Of a DNA stretch of 48,284 bases, positions 8,186 through 16,669 are shown piece after piece. Every line of letters starts with the position of its first letter. Positions within the stretch are counted from its first letter, which is position 1. Below the pieces are notes generated by a model. The model was not told the DNA's origin. It was given only the letters and a program-made list of their open reading frames with translations, and made no database searches. The stretch is from positions 1 through 48,284 of the forward strand of contig LNED01000032.1 in NCBI GenBank assembly GCA_001464915.1. The letters run 5' to 3'. Origin of the DNA: Sphingomonadales bacterium Ga0077531. Its GTDB lineage: Bacteria > Pseudomonadota > Alphaproteobacteria > Sphingomonadales > Sphingomonadaceae. The position numbers and the translations under genes were made by a program.

Positions 8186-8625
8186 TGACCCGGTTCCCAG
8201 CCCTGCGGAGCGAGGGTGAAGCCCGCGAAATCGAACCCTGGCACCACCACGCAGGAGACAAGTGTGTAGCCATGCTGCGGCTCCCCAAAAGGCCGCGCCG
8301 CCTGCCATTCGCCGGGCGCGACCACACCCTGCAACGCCTGCCCATTGCCAATATCCGCGCCAAGGATCACCGAACGCACCGGCCCGGCATCGCTCGCCGC
8401 AAGCCGCAGTTCGAGCGGATCGCCTGCCTGCCACAGCCACAATTCAGCCGCATCGACCGTGTGCCAATGCGATGCCTCGCCAGCGCGGAGCAGGAAGATG
8501 ATGGCGGTGCCTGCCGCGCGCCCATCCAGCCCCTCTGCACCCCGCCACGTCTCCCGATACCATCCGCCTTCGGGATGGGCGGCAAGGCCCAATTGTTCGA
8601 TCAGTCCGGCCGCGCTATCACTCAT
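8182..8625 (-). CDS. Cupin protein of the DUF985 type
   Basis: The 147-residue product is a single beta-barrel cupin. HPEGGWYRETW (about 17-27), LLRAGEASHWHTVDAAELWLW (split across about 45-65) and the closing LVSCVVVPGFDFAGF are features of the DUF985 group. HWH and a nearby Glu could bind a metal or sugar ligand, but no substrate is established. The ATG at 8625 gives the natural cupin start; the longer open frame reads antisense to the dipeptidase gene. It is coupled by ATGA to the DoxX gene downstream and diverges from the dipeptidase gene. Confidence 0.88.
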   Translation of the reverse strand: MSDSAAGLIEQLGLAAHPEGGWYRETWRGAEGLDGRAAGTAIIFLLRAGEASHWHTVDAAELWLWQAGDPLELRLAASDAGPVRSVILGADIGNGQALQGVVAPGEWQAARPFGEPQHGYTLVSCVVVPGFDFAGFTLAPQGWEPGQ

Positions 8626-8689
8626 CCCAATGTCCTTGCCTGCGCCAATATCTCTGGGCGTGGGCGCTCTACCTTCGGGAGCCTTGATC

Positions 8690-9979
8690 ATGCAACTTTT
8701 CGCAGCCTCTTTTACCGCTCTAGCCACCGCGCTCCTGCTGGCCAGCCCGCTCGCCGCGCAAGAGATTGACCCTGCCACTGCCACCGCCAATGCCGCGTTG
8801 GAAGCTGCCCCGGTGTTCGATGGGCACAATGACGTACCCAACCAGCTGCGCGCGCGGGTCGCCAACCAGATCAACGGGTTCGACTTCGCCGATACGACCG
8901 GCACTGGCGAAGGGCATCCGCAAGGCGCGGTGATGCAGACCGATCTCGCGCGGATGAAGCAGGGCAAGGTTGGGGCGCAGTACTGGTCGGTCTATGTCCC
9001 ATCGAACCCTGATGAAGCCGAAGCGGTGCAGGAGGTGATCGAGCAGATCGACGTCACCAAACGTCTGATTGCGCGCTTCCCCGAAGGCCTGCGCTACGCC
9101 GAAACCGCCGATCAGGTCGAACGCGCAATGGCCGAGGGCAAGGTCGCCTCACTGCTCGGTATGGAGGGCGGCCATTCCATCGGGTCGAGCCTCGCCGTGC
9201 TGCGCCAGCTCTATGCGCTGGGCGCGCGTTATATGACGCTGACCCATAACAGCAATACGCCCTGGGCCGATGCTGGAACAGATACGCCGGTGCATGGCGG
9301 GCTGAGCGCGTTCGGGATGGACGTGGTGCGCGAAATGAACCGGATCGGGATGCTGGTCGATCTCAGCCATGTCAGCGAGGCCACGATGATGGATACGCTC
9401 GACGTGGCCAAGGCGCCGGTGATCTTCAGCCACTCCGGCGCGCGTGCGATCAACGGCCATCCGCGCAATGTGCCCGACAGCGTGCTCGCACGGCTGGCTG
9501 AGAATGGCGGGATCGTGATGGTGGTGGCGCTGCCCGGCTTCCTCAACGAAGAACGCCGCCAGTGGTTTGCCCAGCGATCAGCCGAAGAAGCGCGGCTGAA
9601 GGCGCTGTTCCAAGGGCAGCCCGAAACAGTCACGGCGACAATGGACGCATGGGACAAGGCCAACCCTGAACCTGCCACCGGCATCAAGCACATGGCCGAC
9701 CACATCGACCATATCCGCAAGGTCGCCGGGGTGGAAAGCATCGGTATCGGCGGAGATTTTGACGGAATGCCGTCTGGCCCGGTCGGGTTCGAGGATGTGC
9801 GCGGCTACCCGCTGCTGTTCGCCGAACTGGCGCGGCGCGGCTATTCGCAGGTGGAGCTTGAACTGATCGCCAGCCGCAACGCGATGAGGGTGCTGCGCGC
9901 TGCCGAAGCCTATGCTGCCAGCGTGGCAGATATGGCTCCGATCGAAACGCTGATCACGCCGCCCGCGATGCCGAAGTAA
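8690..9979 (+). CDS. Membrane dipeptidase (peptidase M19), exported
   Basis: This zinc dipeptidase of about 429 residues follows a cleavable signal peptide (residues 1-21, ending SPLAAQ). Metal and substrate ligands of the renal-dipeptidase fold are visible: HND in VFDGHNDVPN (about 42-51), the bridging Glu in LLGMEGGHSIG, His in VDLSHVSE and FSHSGAR, and Asp in GIGGDFDGM. It should hydrolyse dipeptides, possibly including D-amino-acid ones, in the periplasm. I use ATG 8690 because it opens the signal peptide and follows CGGGAGC; the open frame upstream to 8345 is antisense to the cupin. Confidence 0.95.
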   Translation: MQLFAASFTALATALLLASPLAAQEIDPATATANAALEAAPVFDGHNDVPNQLRARVANQINGFDFADTTGTGEGHPQGAVMQTDLARMKQGKVGAQYWSVYVPSNPDEAEAVQEVIEQIDVTKRLIARFPEGLRYAETADQVERAMAEGKVASLLGMEGGHSIGSSLAVLRQLYALGARYMTLTHNSNTPWADAGTDTPVHGGLSAFGMDVVREMNRIGMLVDLSHVSEATMMDTLDVAKAPVIFSHSGARAINGHPRNVPDSVLARLAENGGIVMVVALPGFLNEERRQWFAQRSAEEARLKALFQGQPETVTATMDAWDKANPEPATGIKHMADHIDHIRKVAGVESIGIGGDFDGMPSGPVGFEDVRGYPLLFAELARRGYSQVELELIASRNAMRVLRAAEAYAASVADMAPIETLITPPAMPK

Positions 9980-9994
9980 GTGGGTACGAAGTAA

Positions 9995-10147
9995 TCAGCC
10001 CCAAAGCGCGGGGATGATCCAGATCGCACTCATCGCAATGACAGCTAGGGCAAGACTAAATCCCAGCACATAGCGCAGGCCGGTGTTGGTGACAGCGCCG
10101 CGCGCGTCATCATCTTCGATACGGATTGGTTCTTCGTCGTGGGCCAT
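9995..10147 (-). CDS. Small single-span membrane protein (50 aa)
   Basis: A 50-residue frame has a charged N-terminal half (MAHDEEPIRIEDDDAR) and one transmembrane helix (about 26-48, ending WIIPALWG). The ATG at 10147 has a near-ideal ribosome binding site, AAAAGGAGG with six bases before the start. The layout recalls small respiratory-complex or stress proteins, but I recognise no family. It lies between the dipeptidase and dapD genes. Confidence comes from the ribosome binding site and the clear soluble-then-membrane design. Confidence 0.72.
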   Translation of the reverse strand: MAHDEEPIRIEDDDARGAVTNTGLRYVLGFSLALAVIAMSAIWIIPALWG

Positions 10148-10217
10148 GATGCCTCCTTTTCGTCGCTGATACTCCTGATTGGGGCAGGACGCAAAGGTGC
10201 GGCTTCATGTGGGGTGC

Positions 10218-11054
10218 TTAATCCCGCAGCAGTTCGTTGATCCCGGTCTTGGAACGGGTCTGCGCGTCGACTGTCTTGACGATTACGGCGCAATATAGGC
10301 TCGGGCCCATCGTGCCATCGGGCAGCGGCTTGCCGGGCAGCGATCCGGGTACGACCACGGCATAGGGCGGCACCGCGCCCATGTGGACTTCGCCGGTAGC
10401 GCGGTCGACGATCTTGGTCGACGCGCCGAGATAGACGCCCATCGACAGCACTGCGCCTTCGCCGACGCGCACCCCTTCGGCCACCTCGGCGCGCGCGCCG
10501 ATGAAGGCGCCGTCACCGATGATGACGGGTTCGGCCTGAAGCGGTTCAAGCACCCCGCCGATGCCTGCGCCGCCCGAAATGTGCACATTCGCCCCGATCT
10601 GCGCACATGATCCCACGGTCGCCCAGGTGTCGATCATGGTGTTTTCGCCGACGTAAGCGCCGATATTGACGAAGCTCGGCATCAGCACGACGCCCTTCGA
10701 GATATGCGCCCCGCGCCGCACCACCGCGCCGGGCACGACCCGGAAACCGGCATCGCGGAAACGGTTTTCGCCCCAGCCGGCAAACTTCAACGGCACTTTG
10801 TCGAAGGCCGCTTCGCCTGCTGCGCCGCCTTCCATCACGCGGTTATCATTGAGCCGGAAGCTCAGCAGCACCGCCTTCTTGAGCCATTGGTTGACCTGCC
10901 AACCGCCGTTCCCGTCAGGCTCGGCAACGCGGGCTTCACCACTGTCGAGCAGCGCGAGCGCATCGGCCACCTGATGGCGCACATCATGGCCGGGGGTGAT
11001 GTCGGCGCGGTTTTCCCACGCGGCTTCGATGGCGGCAATCAGGGCGTCACTCAT
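10218..11054 (-). CDS. dapD: 2,3,4,5-tetrahydropyridine-2,6-dicarboxylate N-succinyltransferase
   Basis: DapD transfers succinate from succinyl-CoA to tetrahydrodipicolinate in lysine and meso-diaminopimelate synthesis, feeding peptidoglycan. The 278-residue product has the N-terminal helical domain (1-95), then left-handed beta-helix hexapeptide repeats (about 100-240). Markers are [21 protein letters not shown] in pieces, [29 protein letters not shown] and the closing [13 protein letters not shown]. Length is normal. The start is ATG 11054; the frame can extend to 11117 but homologues begin at [10 protein letters not shown]. It is transcribed alone, downstream of a palindromic repeat. Confidence 0.97.
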   Translation of the reverse strand: MSDALIAAIEAAWENRADITPGHDVRHQVADALALLDSGEARVAEPDGNGGWQVNQWLKKAVLLSFRLNDNRVMEGGAAGEAAFDKVPLKFAGWGENRFRDAGFRVVPGAVVRRGAHISKGVVLMPSFVNIGAYVGENTMIDTWATVGSCAQIGANVHISGGAGIGGVLEPLQAEPVIIGDGAFIGARAEVAEGVRVGEGAVLSMGVYLGASTKIVDRATGEVHMGAVPPYAVVVPGSLPGKPLPDGTMGPSLYCAVIVKTVDAQTRSKTGINELLRD

Positions 11055-11140
11055 GCAAGTTCTCCGGCGCGAAATCAGCAGGTGGCCGCTGCTAGCCGCG
11101 CCGGGAGAAGTGGGCAAGCGTTACACATCGGCCCGCAAGG

Positions 11141-11184
11141 GCCGCAAGGCCGACCGGCCCGCCCGCAGCCGCTCGCGCATAGCG
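11141..11184. repeat. Interspersed palindromic element, copy 1
   Basis: This segment shares its beginning (GCCGCAAGGCCGACCGGC), a middle GCCCGCAGC and its end (CGCGCATAGCG) with the segment at 27515-27569 inside the histidine operon. It lies between the kinase gene and dapD, both on the minus strand. It is GC-rich and can form hairpins. It looks like a dispersed non-coding repeat family. Confidence 0.7.
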
Positions 11185-11228
11185 TGAAATGCGGCGAGGA
11201 GGCAGGCCCGGAGGGGCCTGCCACAAAC

Positions 11229-12311
11229 CTAGGGATTCATACCGGCGGCGATGGCAAATTCATAAGCCCGCTCAGCCAAAGGCCGAACCCGTTCGCTCAT
11301 GGCCTGCGCGTGGGACGATGATGCAGTGCCATCGATCACGCGCTTCTTGATGCCCTGCATGATCCCCGCGAGGCGGAACAGGTTATAGGCGAAATACCAG
11401 TCCATCGGCGGGACGGGGAATCCGGTGCGCGCCACATAGCGTTCGACCGCCTCTTCCTGCGAAGGGATGCCGAGCGCATCCAGATCAAGCCCCACCAGGC
11501 CCGCACGCCCATCGGCCGGGTTATGCCAGTTGAGCATCAGGTAGCTGAAATCGGCAATCGGGTCGCCCAGCGTCGACAGCTCCCAATCGAGCACCGCGAT
11601 GATGCGCGGTTCGGTTTTGTGAAAGATCACATTGTCGAGCCGGTAATCACCGTGCACCACGGACGATCCATGCTGCGGCGGGATGGTCTGCGGCAGCCAT
11701 TCGATCAGCCGTTCCATTTCCGGCATCAGCTCGGTTTCGGACAGCTTGTACTGTTTGGTCCAGCGCCCGATCTGGCGCGCGCAGTAATCGGTCGGCTTGC
11801 CATAATCGCCCAGCCCGATGCGGTCAGGCTGGTTCAAGTGCAGATCGGCAATGGTATCGATCAGCGCGTTGTAGTGCTCGCGCCGCTCGGCAGGCTCGAT
11901 CCCCGGCAGCGCGCCGTTCCACAGGCTGCGGCCATCGGCCATGCTCATTACGAAGAACTTCGATCCGATCACGTCCGGGTCTTCGCACAGGCCATAGGTG
12001 CGCGGCACCGGGAAGCCGGTCGGGTACAGCCCGGTCATCGCGGTGTATTCACGGTCAACCGCATGGGCGGATGGCAGCAGCTTGCCGAACGGCTGGCGGC
12101 GCAGCACGTAACTCGTCGCCGGCGTGTCGATCCGGTAGGTCGGGTTCGATTGCCCGCCTTTGAACTTGGTGTAGCTGATCGGGCCCGCGAAGCCTTCGAC
12201 ATTGGCTTCGAACCATGCGGTCAGCGCCGTCAGATCGAGCGCGTCTTTCTCGGTCACTTCGACCGTGCCGACCATTTCGGTGTCGAAATCGATGTTGGGC
12301 GCGTCTGTCAT
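11229..12311 (-). CDS. APH-type kinase (LvaA / ACAD11 kinase-domain-like)
   Basis: The 360-residue protein has an aminoglycoside-phosphotransferase fold. A nucleotide-loop-like GGQSNPTYR sits at 52-60. The catalytic loop is HGDYRLDN (220-227, Asp222 and Asn227), and the metal-binding Asp242 lies in LDWELSTLGDP. This set matches the N-terminal kinase domain of mammalian ACAD10/ACAD11 and Pseudomonas LvaA, which phosphorylate 4-hydroxyacyl-CoA. It is often labelled an aminoglycoside phosphotransferase, but the neighbouring acyl-CoA dehydrogenases argue for an acyl-CoA substrate. The start overlaps the alcohol dehydrogenase stop by one base (TGATG), so the two are coupled. Confidence 0.9.
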   Translation of the reverse strand: MTDAPNIDFDTEMVGTVEVTEKDALDLTALTAWFEANVEGFAGPISYTKFKGGQSNPTYRIDTPATSYVLRRQPFGKLLPSAHAVDREYTAMTGLYPTGFPVPRTYGLCEDPDVIGSKFFVMSMADGRSLWNGALPGIEPAERREHYNALIDTIADLHLNQPDRIGLGDYGKPTDYCARQIGRWTKQYKLSETELMPEMERLIEWLPQTIPPQHGSSVVHGDYRLDNVIFHKTEPRIIAVLDWELSTLGDPIADFSYLMLNWHNPADGRAGLVGLDLDALGIPSQEEAVERYVARTGFPVPPMDWYFAYNLFRLAGIMQGIKKRVIDGTASSSHAQAMSERVRPLAERAYEFAIAAGMNP

Positions 12312-13399
12312 CAGTCGAACACCACGACGGTGCGGGCCGAATGACCGGCACGCATTGTGTTGAAGCCTTCGTTGACCTGCTCAAGCGAAATGCGCTCGGC
12401 GATGATGGTGTCGAGATCGAGAAGGCCGCGCAGATAGAAATCGACGAGGCGGGGCAGATCGACCGGGAAGTGGTTCATCCCCATAATCGCGCCCATCAGC
12501 TTTTTACCGCCGAGCAGATCCATCGCGCCCAGCCCAACCTTGCAATCGAGCGGCATCATGCCGAGGATCACTGCGGTGCCGCCGCGCCGCAACGAAGCAA
12601 CCGCGAGATCGGCGGAGGCCTGACGGCCCACAGCCTCGATCCCCCAATCGACCCCGCCGTTCGAAATCGCGATGATCTGCTTGGCGGCATCTTCGGCGAG
12701 CGCATCGACCACGTGGGTCGCGCCCAGCACCTTGGCCAATTCGCGCTTTTCGGGGAGCGGATCGGCAGCGATGATCTTGGCTGCACCGGCGATCTTGGCG
12801 GCATTGATCGCAGCCAGGCCCACCCCGCCGCAGCCGACAACCAGCACGGTTTCACCCGGCGTCACTTTGCAAGCGTTGAAGATCGTCCCGGCCCCGGTCG
12901 TCACCGCGCAGCCGAGCAGCGCGGCGCGGTCAAACGGCATGTCCTTGTCGATCGAAACACAGGCGTGTTCGTGGATCAGCATCTGTTCGCTGAGGGCCGA
13001 CAGGTTGAGCATTTGATTGACCGGCGAACCATCGGCAAAGGCAATGCGCGAAGCCTCTCCCTTGGCGCGCCGCGTATCGGCTCCCATGCATAGCGCCATC
13101 CGGCCAGTGACGCAGAATTCGCAATGGCCGCAGAAGGCGCTGAGGCAAGAGACGACATGATCGCCGGGCTTCACCGTGCGGACTTCCGAGCCCACCGCGC
13201 GCACCACGCCCGCCGCCTCATGCCCCGGAATCGCCGGGAGTGCGTGGGGGTAATGCCCATCGATGAAGTGCAGATCGGAATGACACAGCCCGCAGGCTTT
13301 GGTGTCGATCAGCACTTCATGCGGACCGGGGTCGGCATAGGTGACTTCGGCGATGATCAGGCCTTGGCCCGGTTGTTCAAGAATGGCGGCTTTTGCCAT
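12311..13399 (-). CDS. Zinc-dependent alcohol dehydrogenase (MDR family)
   Basis: This 362-residue medium-chain dehydrogenase has the class III-like layout. Catalytic zinc ligands are in GLCHSDLH (about 37-44) and GHEAAG (about 59-64). Structural-zinc cysteines are CGHCEFC with a later Cys in MALC (about 90-104). The NAD-binding glycine motif is VVGCGGVGLAA (about 190-200). It should interconvert an alcohol and an aldehyde or ketone with NAD(H). The gene sits between the ACAD11-type dehydrogenase and the kinase, and is coupled to the latter by TGATG. A role on a hydroxy- or keto-acyl intermediate is an inference from position. Confidence 0.93.
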   Translation of the reverse strand: MAKAAILEQPGQGLIIAEVTYADPGPHEVLIDTKACGLCHSDLHFIDGHYPHALPAIPGHEAAGVVRAVGSEVRTVKPGDHVVSCLSAFCGHCEFCVTGRMALCMGADTRRAKGEASRIAFADGSPVNQMLNLSALSEQMLIHEHACVSIDKDMPFDRAALLGCAVTTGAGTIFNACKVTPGETVLVVGCGGVGLAAINAAKIAGAAKIIAADPLPEKRELAKVLGATHVVDALAEDAAKQIIAISNGGVDWGIEAVGRQASADLAVASLRRGGTAVILGMMPLDCKVGLGAMDLLGGKKLMGAIMGMNHFPVDLPRLVDFYLRGLLDLDTIIAERISLEQVNEGFNTMRAGHSARTVVVFD

Positions 13400-13430
13400 G
13401 AGTTATACTTTCCGTTCGGTTCGAGCCCGC

Positions 13431-13515
13431 CGCCCGCCGGTCAGGCGGGCGGTCAATTCAAGCACGTCGAGAACCGTTCGTGCCGAGGTGTCTCGACGTC
13501 GCTCGACACGAACGG
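13431..13515. repeat. Palindromic repeat between the ACAD and alcohol dehydrogenase genes
   Basis: Two hairpins lie in the gap. CGCCCGCC (13431-13438) pairs with GGCGGGCG (13444-13451) around five bases. CCGTTCGTGCCGAG (13474-13487) pairs with CTCGACACGAACGG (13502-13515), 13 of 14 matching. The outer termini CCGTTC/GAACGG recur in the element at 40080-40195, so this is probably one copy of a dispersed family. Confidence 0.65.
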
Positions 13516-13530
13516 GGATGAGTTAGCGAA

Positions 13531-14868
13531 TTACCGCGCCACGCCCATGTCGCCCGAGCTGAAGCTCTGGGTTTCATTGACGACACGCCCGTGATCCCCG
13601 CGCAGCGCGTTGGCCGTGGGGCCGGGACGCGGAGCGTGCTTGGCGAATTCCATGTGCGCAATCGAACGCGCGTGGACTTCGTCCGGGCCATCGGCAAGGC
13701 GCAGGGTGCGCTGGTTGGCGTAGCTGCGGGCCAAGCCGTAATCGTCCGACACGCCGCCGCCGCCATGTGCCTGAATCGCATCGTCGATGATCCGCAGCGC
13801 CATGTTGGGGGCCTGCACCTTGATCATCGCGATTTCCTGCTTGGCCGCCTTGTTGCCGACCTTATCCATCATGTCGGCTGCCTTGAGGCAGAGCAGACGG
13901 GTCATGTCGATATCGATGCGCGCGCGCGCCACACGCTCTTCCCAGACCGAGTGCTTGTAGACGGGCTTGCCGAAGGCTTCACGTTCCTGAAGGCGACGGC
14001 ACATCTTTTCCAGCGCCTCTTCCGCCGCGCCGATGGTGCGCATGCAGTGGTGGATGCGGCCCGGCCCGAGGCGCCCTTGCGCGATCTCGAACCCGCGTCC
14101 TTCGCCCAGCAGGATGTTGTCTGCTGGCACGCGGACGTTGACCATTTCGACTTCCATGTGGCCGTGCGGCGCATCGTCATAGCCGAACACTGGCAGGTGG
14201 CGCAGGATGTTCACGCCGGGGGTGTCGATCGGCATCAGGATCTGCGATTGCTGCGCGTGGCGCTGCGCATCGGGATTGGTCTTGCCCATCACGATCGCGA
14301 TTTTGCAGCGCGGATCGCCAAGGCCCGAAGACCACCACTTGCGACCGTTGATGATGTAGTGATCGCCGTCGCGTTCAATCCGGGTTTCGATGTTGGTGGC
14401 ATCGGACGAGGCGGTGTTCGGCTCGGTCATCAAGAATGCTGAACGGATTTCGCCATTCATCAGCGGACGCAGCCACGCTTCCTTGTGTTCGCGGGTACCA
14501 TAACGGAAGAACACTTCCATGTTGCCGGTATCGGGCGCGGAGCAGTTGAACACCTCGCTCGCCCAACCAATGCGGCCCATTTCTTCGGCGCACATCGCAT
14601 ATTCGAGGTTGGTGAGGCCGGGGCCTTCGAACTCAAAGCTGTCGTCGACATGGTGGTGGCTGTCATTGCGCGGCGGCATGAACAGGTTCCAGATGCCGGC
14701 GGCCTTGGCCTTGGCCTTGGTTTCTTCGACGATGGGGAGCACCTTCCAGCGTTCGCCTTCGTGCTCTTGGCTGTCATAGACCGCCATGTTGGGGCGCACA
14801 TGCGCTTCGATGAAATCGCGCACACGGCCCGACCAATAGAGCTGGCGTTCGGTGGGTTCGAAATCCAT
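13531..14868 (-). CDS. ACAD10/ACAD11-type acyl-CoA dehydrogenase
   Basis: The 445-residue flavoenzyme carries the hallmarks of the ACAD11 branch rather than ordinary chain-length acyl-CoA dehydrogenases: [12 protein letters not shown] (about 108-119), [14 protein letters not shown] (about 146-159), GRKWWSSG (about 173-180), [20 protein letters not shown] in pieces (about 253-275) and LADGPDEVH (about 395-403). In mammals this domain is fused to an APH-type kinase; here the kinase is a separate gene two positions downstream. The set suggests dehydrogenation or elimination on 4-phospho-acyl-CoA. AGGAAC precedes the ATG at 14868. A repeat separates it from the alcohol dehydrogenase gene. Confidence 0.93.
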   Translation of the reverse strand: MDFEPTERQLYWSGRVRDFIEAHVRPNMAVYDSQEHEGERWKVLPIVEETKAKAKAAGIWNLFMPPRNDSHHHVDDSFEFEGPGLTNLEYAMCAEEMGRIGWASEVFNCSAPDTGNMEVFFRYGTREHKEAWLRPLMNGEIRSAFLMTEPNTASSDATNIETRIERDGDHYIINGRKWWSSGLGDPRCKIAIVMGKTNPDAQRHAQQSQILMPIDTPGVNILRHLPVFGYDDAPHGHMEVEMVNVRVPADNILLGEGRGFEIAQGRLGPGRIHHCMRTIGAAEEALEKMCRRLQEREAFGKPVYKHSVWEERVARARIDIDMTRLLCLKAADMMDKVGNKAAKQEIAMIKVQAPNMALRIIDDAIQAHGGGGVSDDYGLARSYANQRTLRLADGPDEVHARSIAHMEFAKHAPRPGPTANALRGDHGRVVNETQSFSSGDMGVAR

Positions 14869-14947
14869 GGGGGTGTTCCTCTCTCGTCTTTAATTGCAAT
14901 CGAATCTGGTGGTGACCGTGGCAGAGGCTCGAGCCCCCGCCAAGCTC

Positions 14948-16444
14948 TCATTTATGGGGCGATGGCATTCCGTCGGTGGCCAGAATTGGCGCATCGGGGG
15001 CCGCCCTTACGGCATCGCGGGTGGTCCGGGCCCGCCGCTCGGCCAGCCGGTTGATGCGCGCCTCATGCTCCTCGCGGGTAATCGGAAAGCGCGCCAACCA
15101 CCAGGCCGAGATCACCGCCAGCACCAGCATTGCACCGCCGTAAGATAGCAGCAGGCTGGTGAGCACGCCTTGTGGGACGCTGCCGGGCACGGCATCCGGG
15201 GCAAGCTGCGAAAACGCGATGATCTGGCCGGAAAGGAAGATCCCCGCGCCGGTTGCGCATTTCTGCACCAACCAGTTTCCCGAGTAGAAAGACCCCTCCG
15301 CCCGCCTGCCCGTGCGCTCCTCGAAAGCCTCGACAATCTCGGCGATCATCGATGTGGCCGACACCAGCGAGATAATCCCGAGCGCGGTTGCGATCATCGC
15401 AAAGCCAAAGAATAGCGCAGCCGAGGCCGTGGTGCCGGGCGAGGGCCAGATACCCAGCAGAAGCAGTGTGTAGGGCACCATCCCCAGCACCGTGCCGACG
15501 ATCATGCCAAACCCTGCGGTCTTCGCCTTGCCAAGTCGTTGGTGCAGCGGGGCGATCAGCACGAACATCAGCACCACCGCGCCGAGCAGCACCAATGGGA
15601 AGAACATCATCTGGCCGCGGGTAAGCTGCAAGACGAACAGGTTGATGTAATTGGTGATCGAGAAATTCAGCCCTTGATGCACATAGGCGGCGAGGCCTCC
15701 GACAGCGAAAATCAGGAACGCACGTTCGGAAAATGCCTCGCGGATTTCGGCAAAGGCACCGGTGATGGTGAAAGGAGCCGGCTTTGTCGCGGGCAGGTGG
15801 GCCACCAGCTTGTGCTGGCCGACTGCCGAGCCGATCACCGAAACTGCCATCAGCACCGCGCCGAAAATGCCGAATGCAAAATAGCCCTCACGCTGAAGCA
15901 GACCCTCCGGCCCTGGCATGAACACGGTGTACGCCAGTATCATCATGCCCAGCCCGCCAATCCATCCGCCCAGTGCGCGGTATCGGAACAAGGTGGTGCG
16001 TTCGTCATAGTCGGCAGTGAGTTCGGGGACGAGGCTGATCGAAGGCACCTCGCACGCAGATAGCAGCACGCGCACCGCAATGGCGATGGCGACCAACCCG
16101 CCAAAACTCGGCGCTTCGCCTGCGGGCGGGCTCCACATCATAACCCACGCGAATGCCAGCGGGATGGGGGCGGCATAAAGCCACGGCAGGCGGCGCCCCC
16201 ATCGGGTATAGGTGCGATCCGACAGGTTCCCAAGGATCGGATCAACGACCGCATCCACCAGCAGCGCGATCAGCAGCGCAAAGCTGACCAATGCTGCATC
16301 CATTCCAAGCACTTGATTGTAAAAGATCAGCAAAAAGAACGAAAAGCCGTTATCCTTCACGCCGAAAGCCACGGCTCCAAAGCCTTGAATAAGCTTCAGC
16401 CGCATCGGCAATTTGCCTGAAATGATCCCCACGCCAGTGCTCAT
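14948..16444 (-). CDS. GPH-family (MelB-type) MFS transporter
   Basis: This inner-membrane transporter of about 498 residues has roughly twelve hydrophobic segments. NLSDRTYTRWGRRLPW (about 60-75) is the loop 2-3 signature of the glycoside-pentoside-hexuronide:cation symporters. Such proteins couple uptake of sugars or other compounds to Na+ or H+. Substrate cannot be read from sequence; beside acyl-CoA catabolic genes it could import an acid or glycoside. I use the ATG at 16444; an in-frame ATG at 16465 and an internal one at MRLKLI are alternatives, none with a strong ribosome binding site. Confidence 0.85.
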   Translation of the reverse strand: MSTGVGIISGKLPMRLKLIQGFGAVAFGVKDNGFSFFLLIFYNQVLGMDAALVSFALLIALLVDAVVDPILGNLSDRTYTRWGRRLPWLYAAPIPLAFAWVMMWSPPAGEAPSFGGLVAIAIAVRVLLSACEVPSISLVPELTADYDERTTLFRYRALGGWIGGLGMMILAYTVFMPGPEGLLQREGYFAFGIFGAVLMAVSVIGSAVGQHKLVAHLPATKPAPFTITGAFAEIREAFSERAFLIFAVGGLAAYVHQGLNFSITNYINLFVLQLTRGQMMFFPLVLLGAVVLMFVLIAPLHQRLGKAKTAGFGMIVGTVLGMVPYTLLLLGIWPSPGTTASAALFFGFAMIATALGIISLVSATSMIAEIVEAFEERTGRRAEGSFYSGNWLVQKCATGAGIFLSGQIIAFSQLAPDAVPGSVPQGVLTSLLLSYGGAMLVLAVISAWWLARFPITREEHEARINRLAERRARTTRDAVRAAPDAPILATDGMPSPHK

Positions 16445-16669
16445 CCGCGCGTGCCTTTGCGGCATCGCAGCCTTACGAATCCGGCCAAAATTTCTCTCCC
16501 GCTTTCAGTTTCGAACCTAGACTGATCGCGCTTGGCGTCAATCTCGGCTGGCCTGACGCTACGGCATCTTGGGGGCGTCTGCATTCGGGCGAAGAACGCT
16601 TGCGGCCCCCATGCAAATGCCGATAACGTAAGCGTCAAGTGGGAGCTTAATCGAGAGGAGAGTCGGCTT

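Noticed and set aside
7871..8440. Long minus-strand frames overlapping the DoxX and cupin genes
   Set aside because: Coupling by ATGA and family features place the real starts at 8185 and 8625; the extensions are out-of-frame shadows.
11229..12311. Antibiotic (aminoglycoside) resistance gene
   Set aside because: The fold is shared with aminoglycoside phosphotransferases, but motif details and neighbours fit the acyl-CoA kinase group related to ACAD11 and LvaA.
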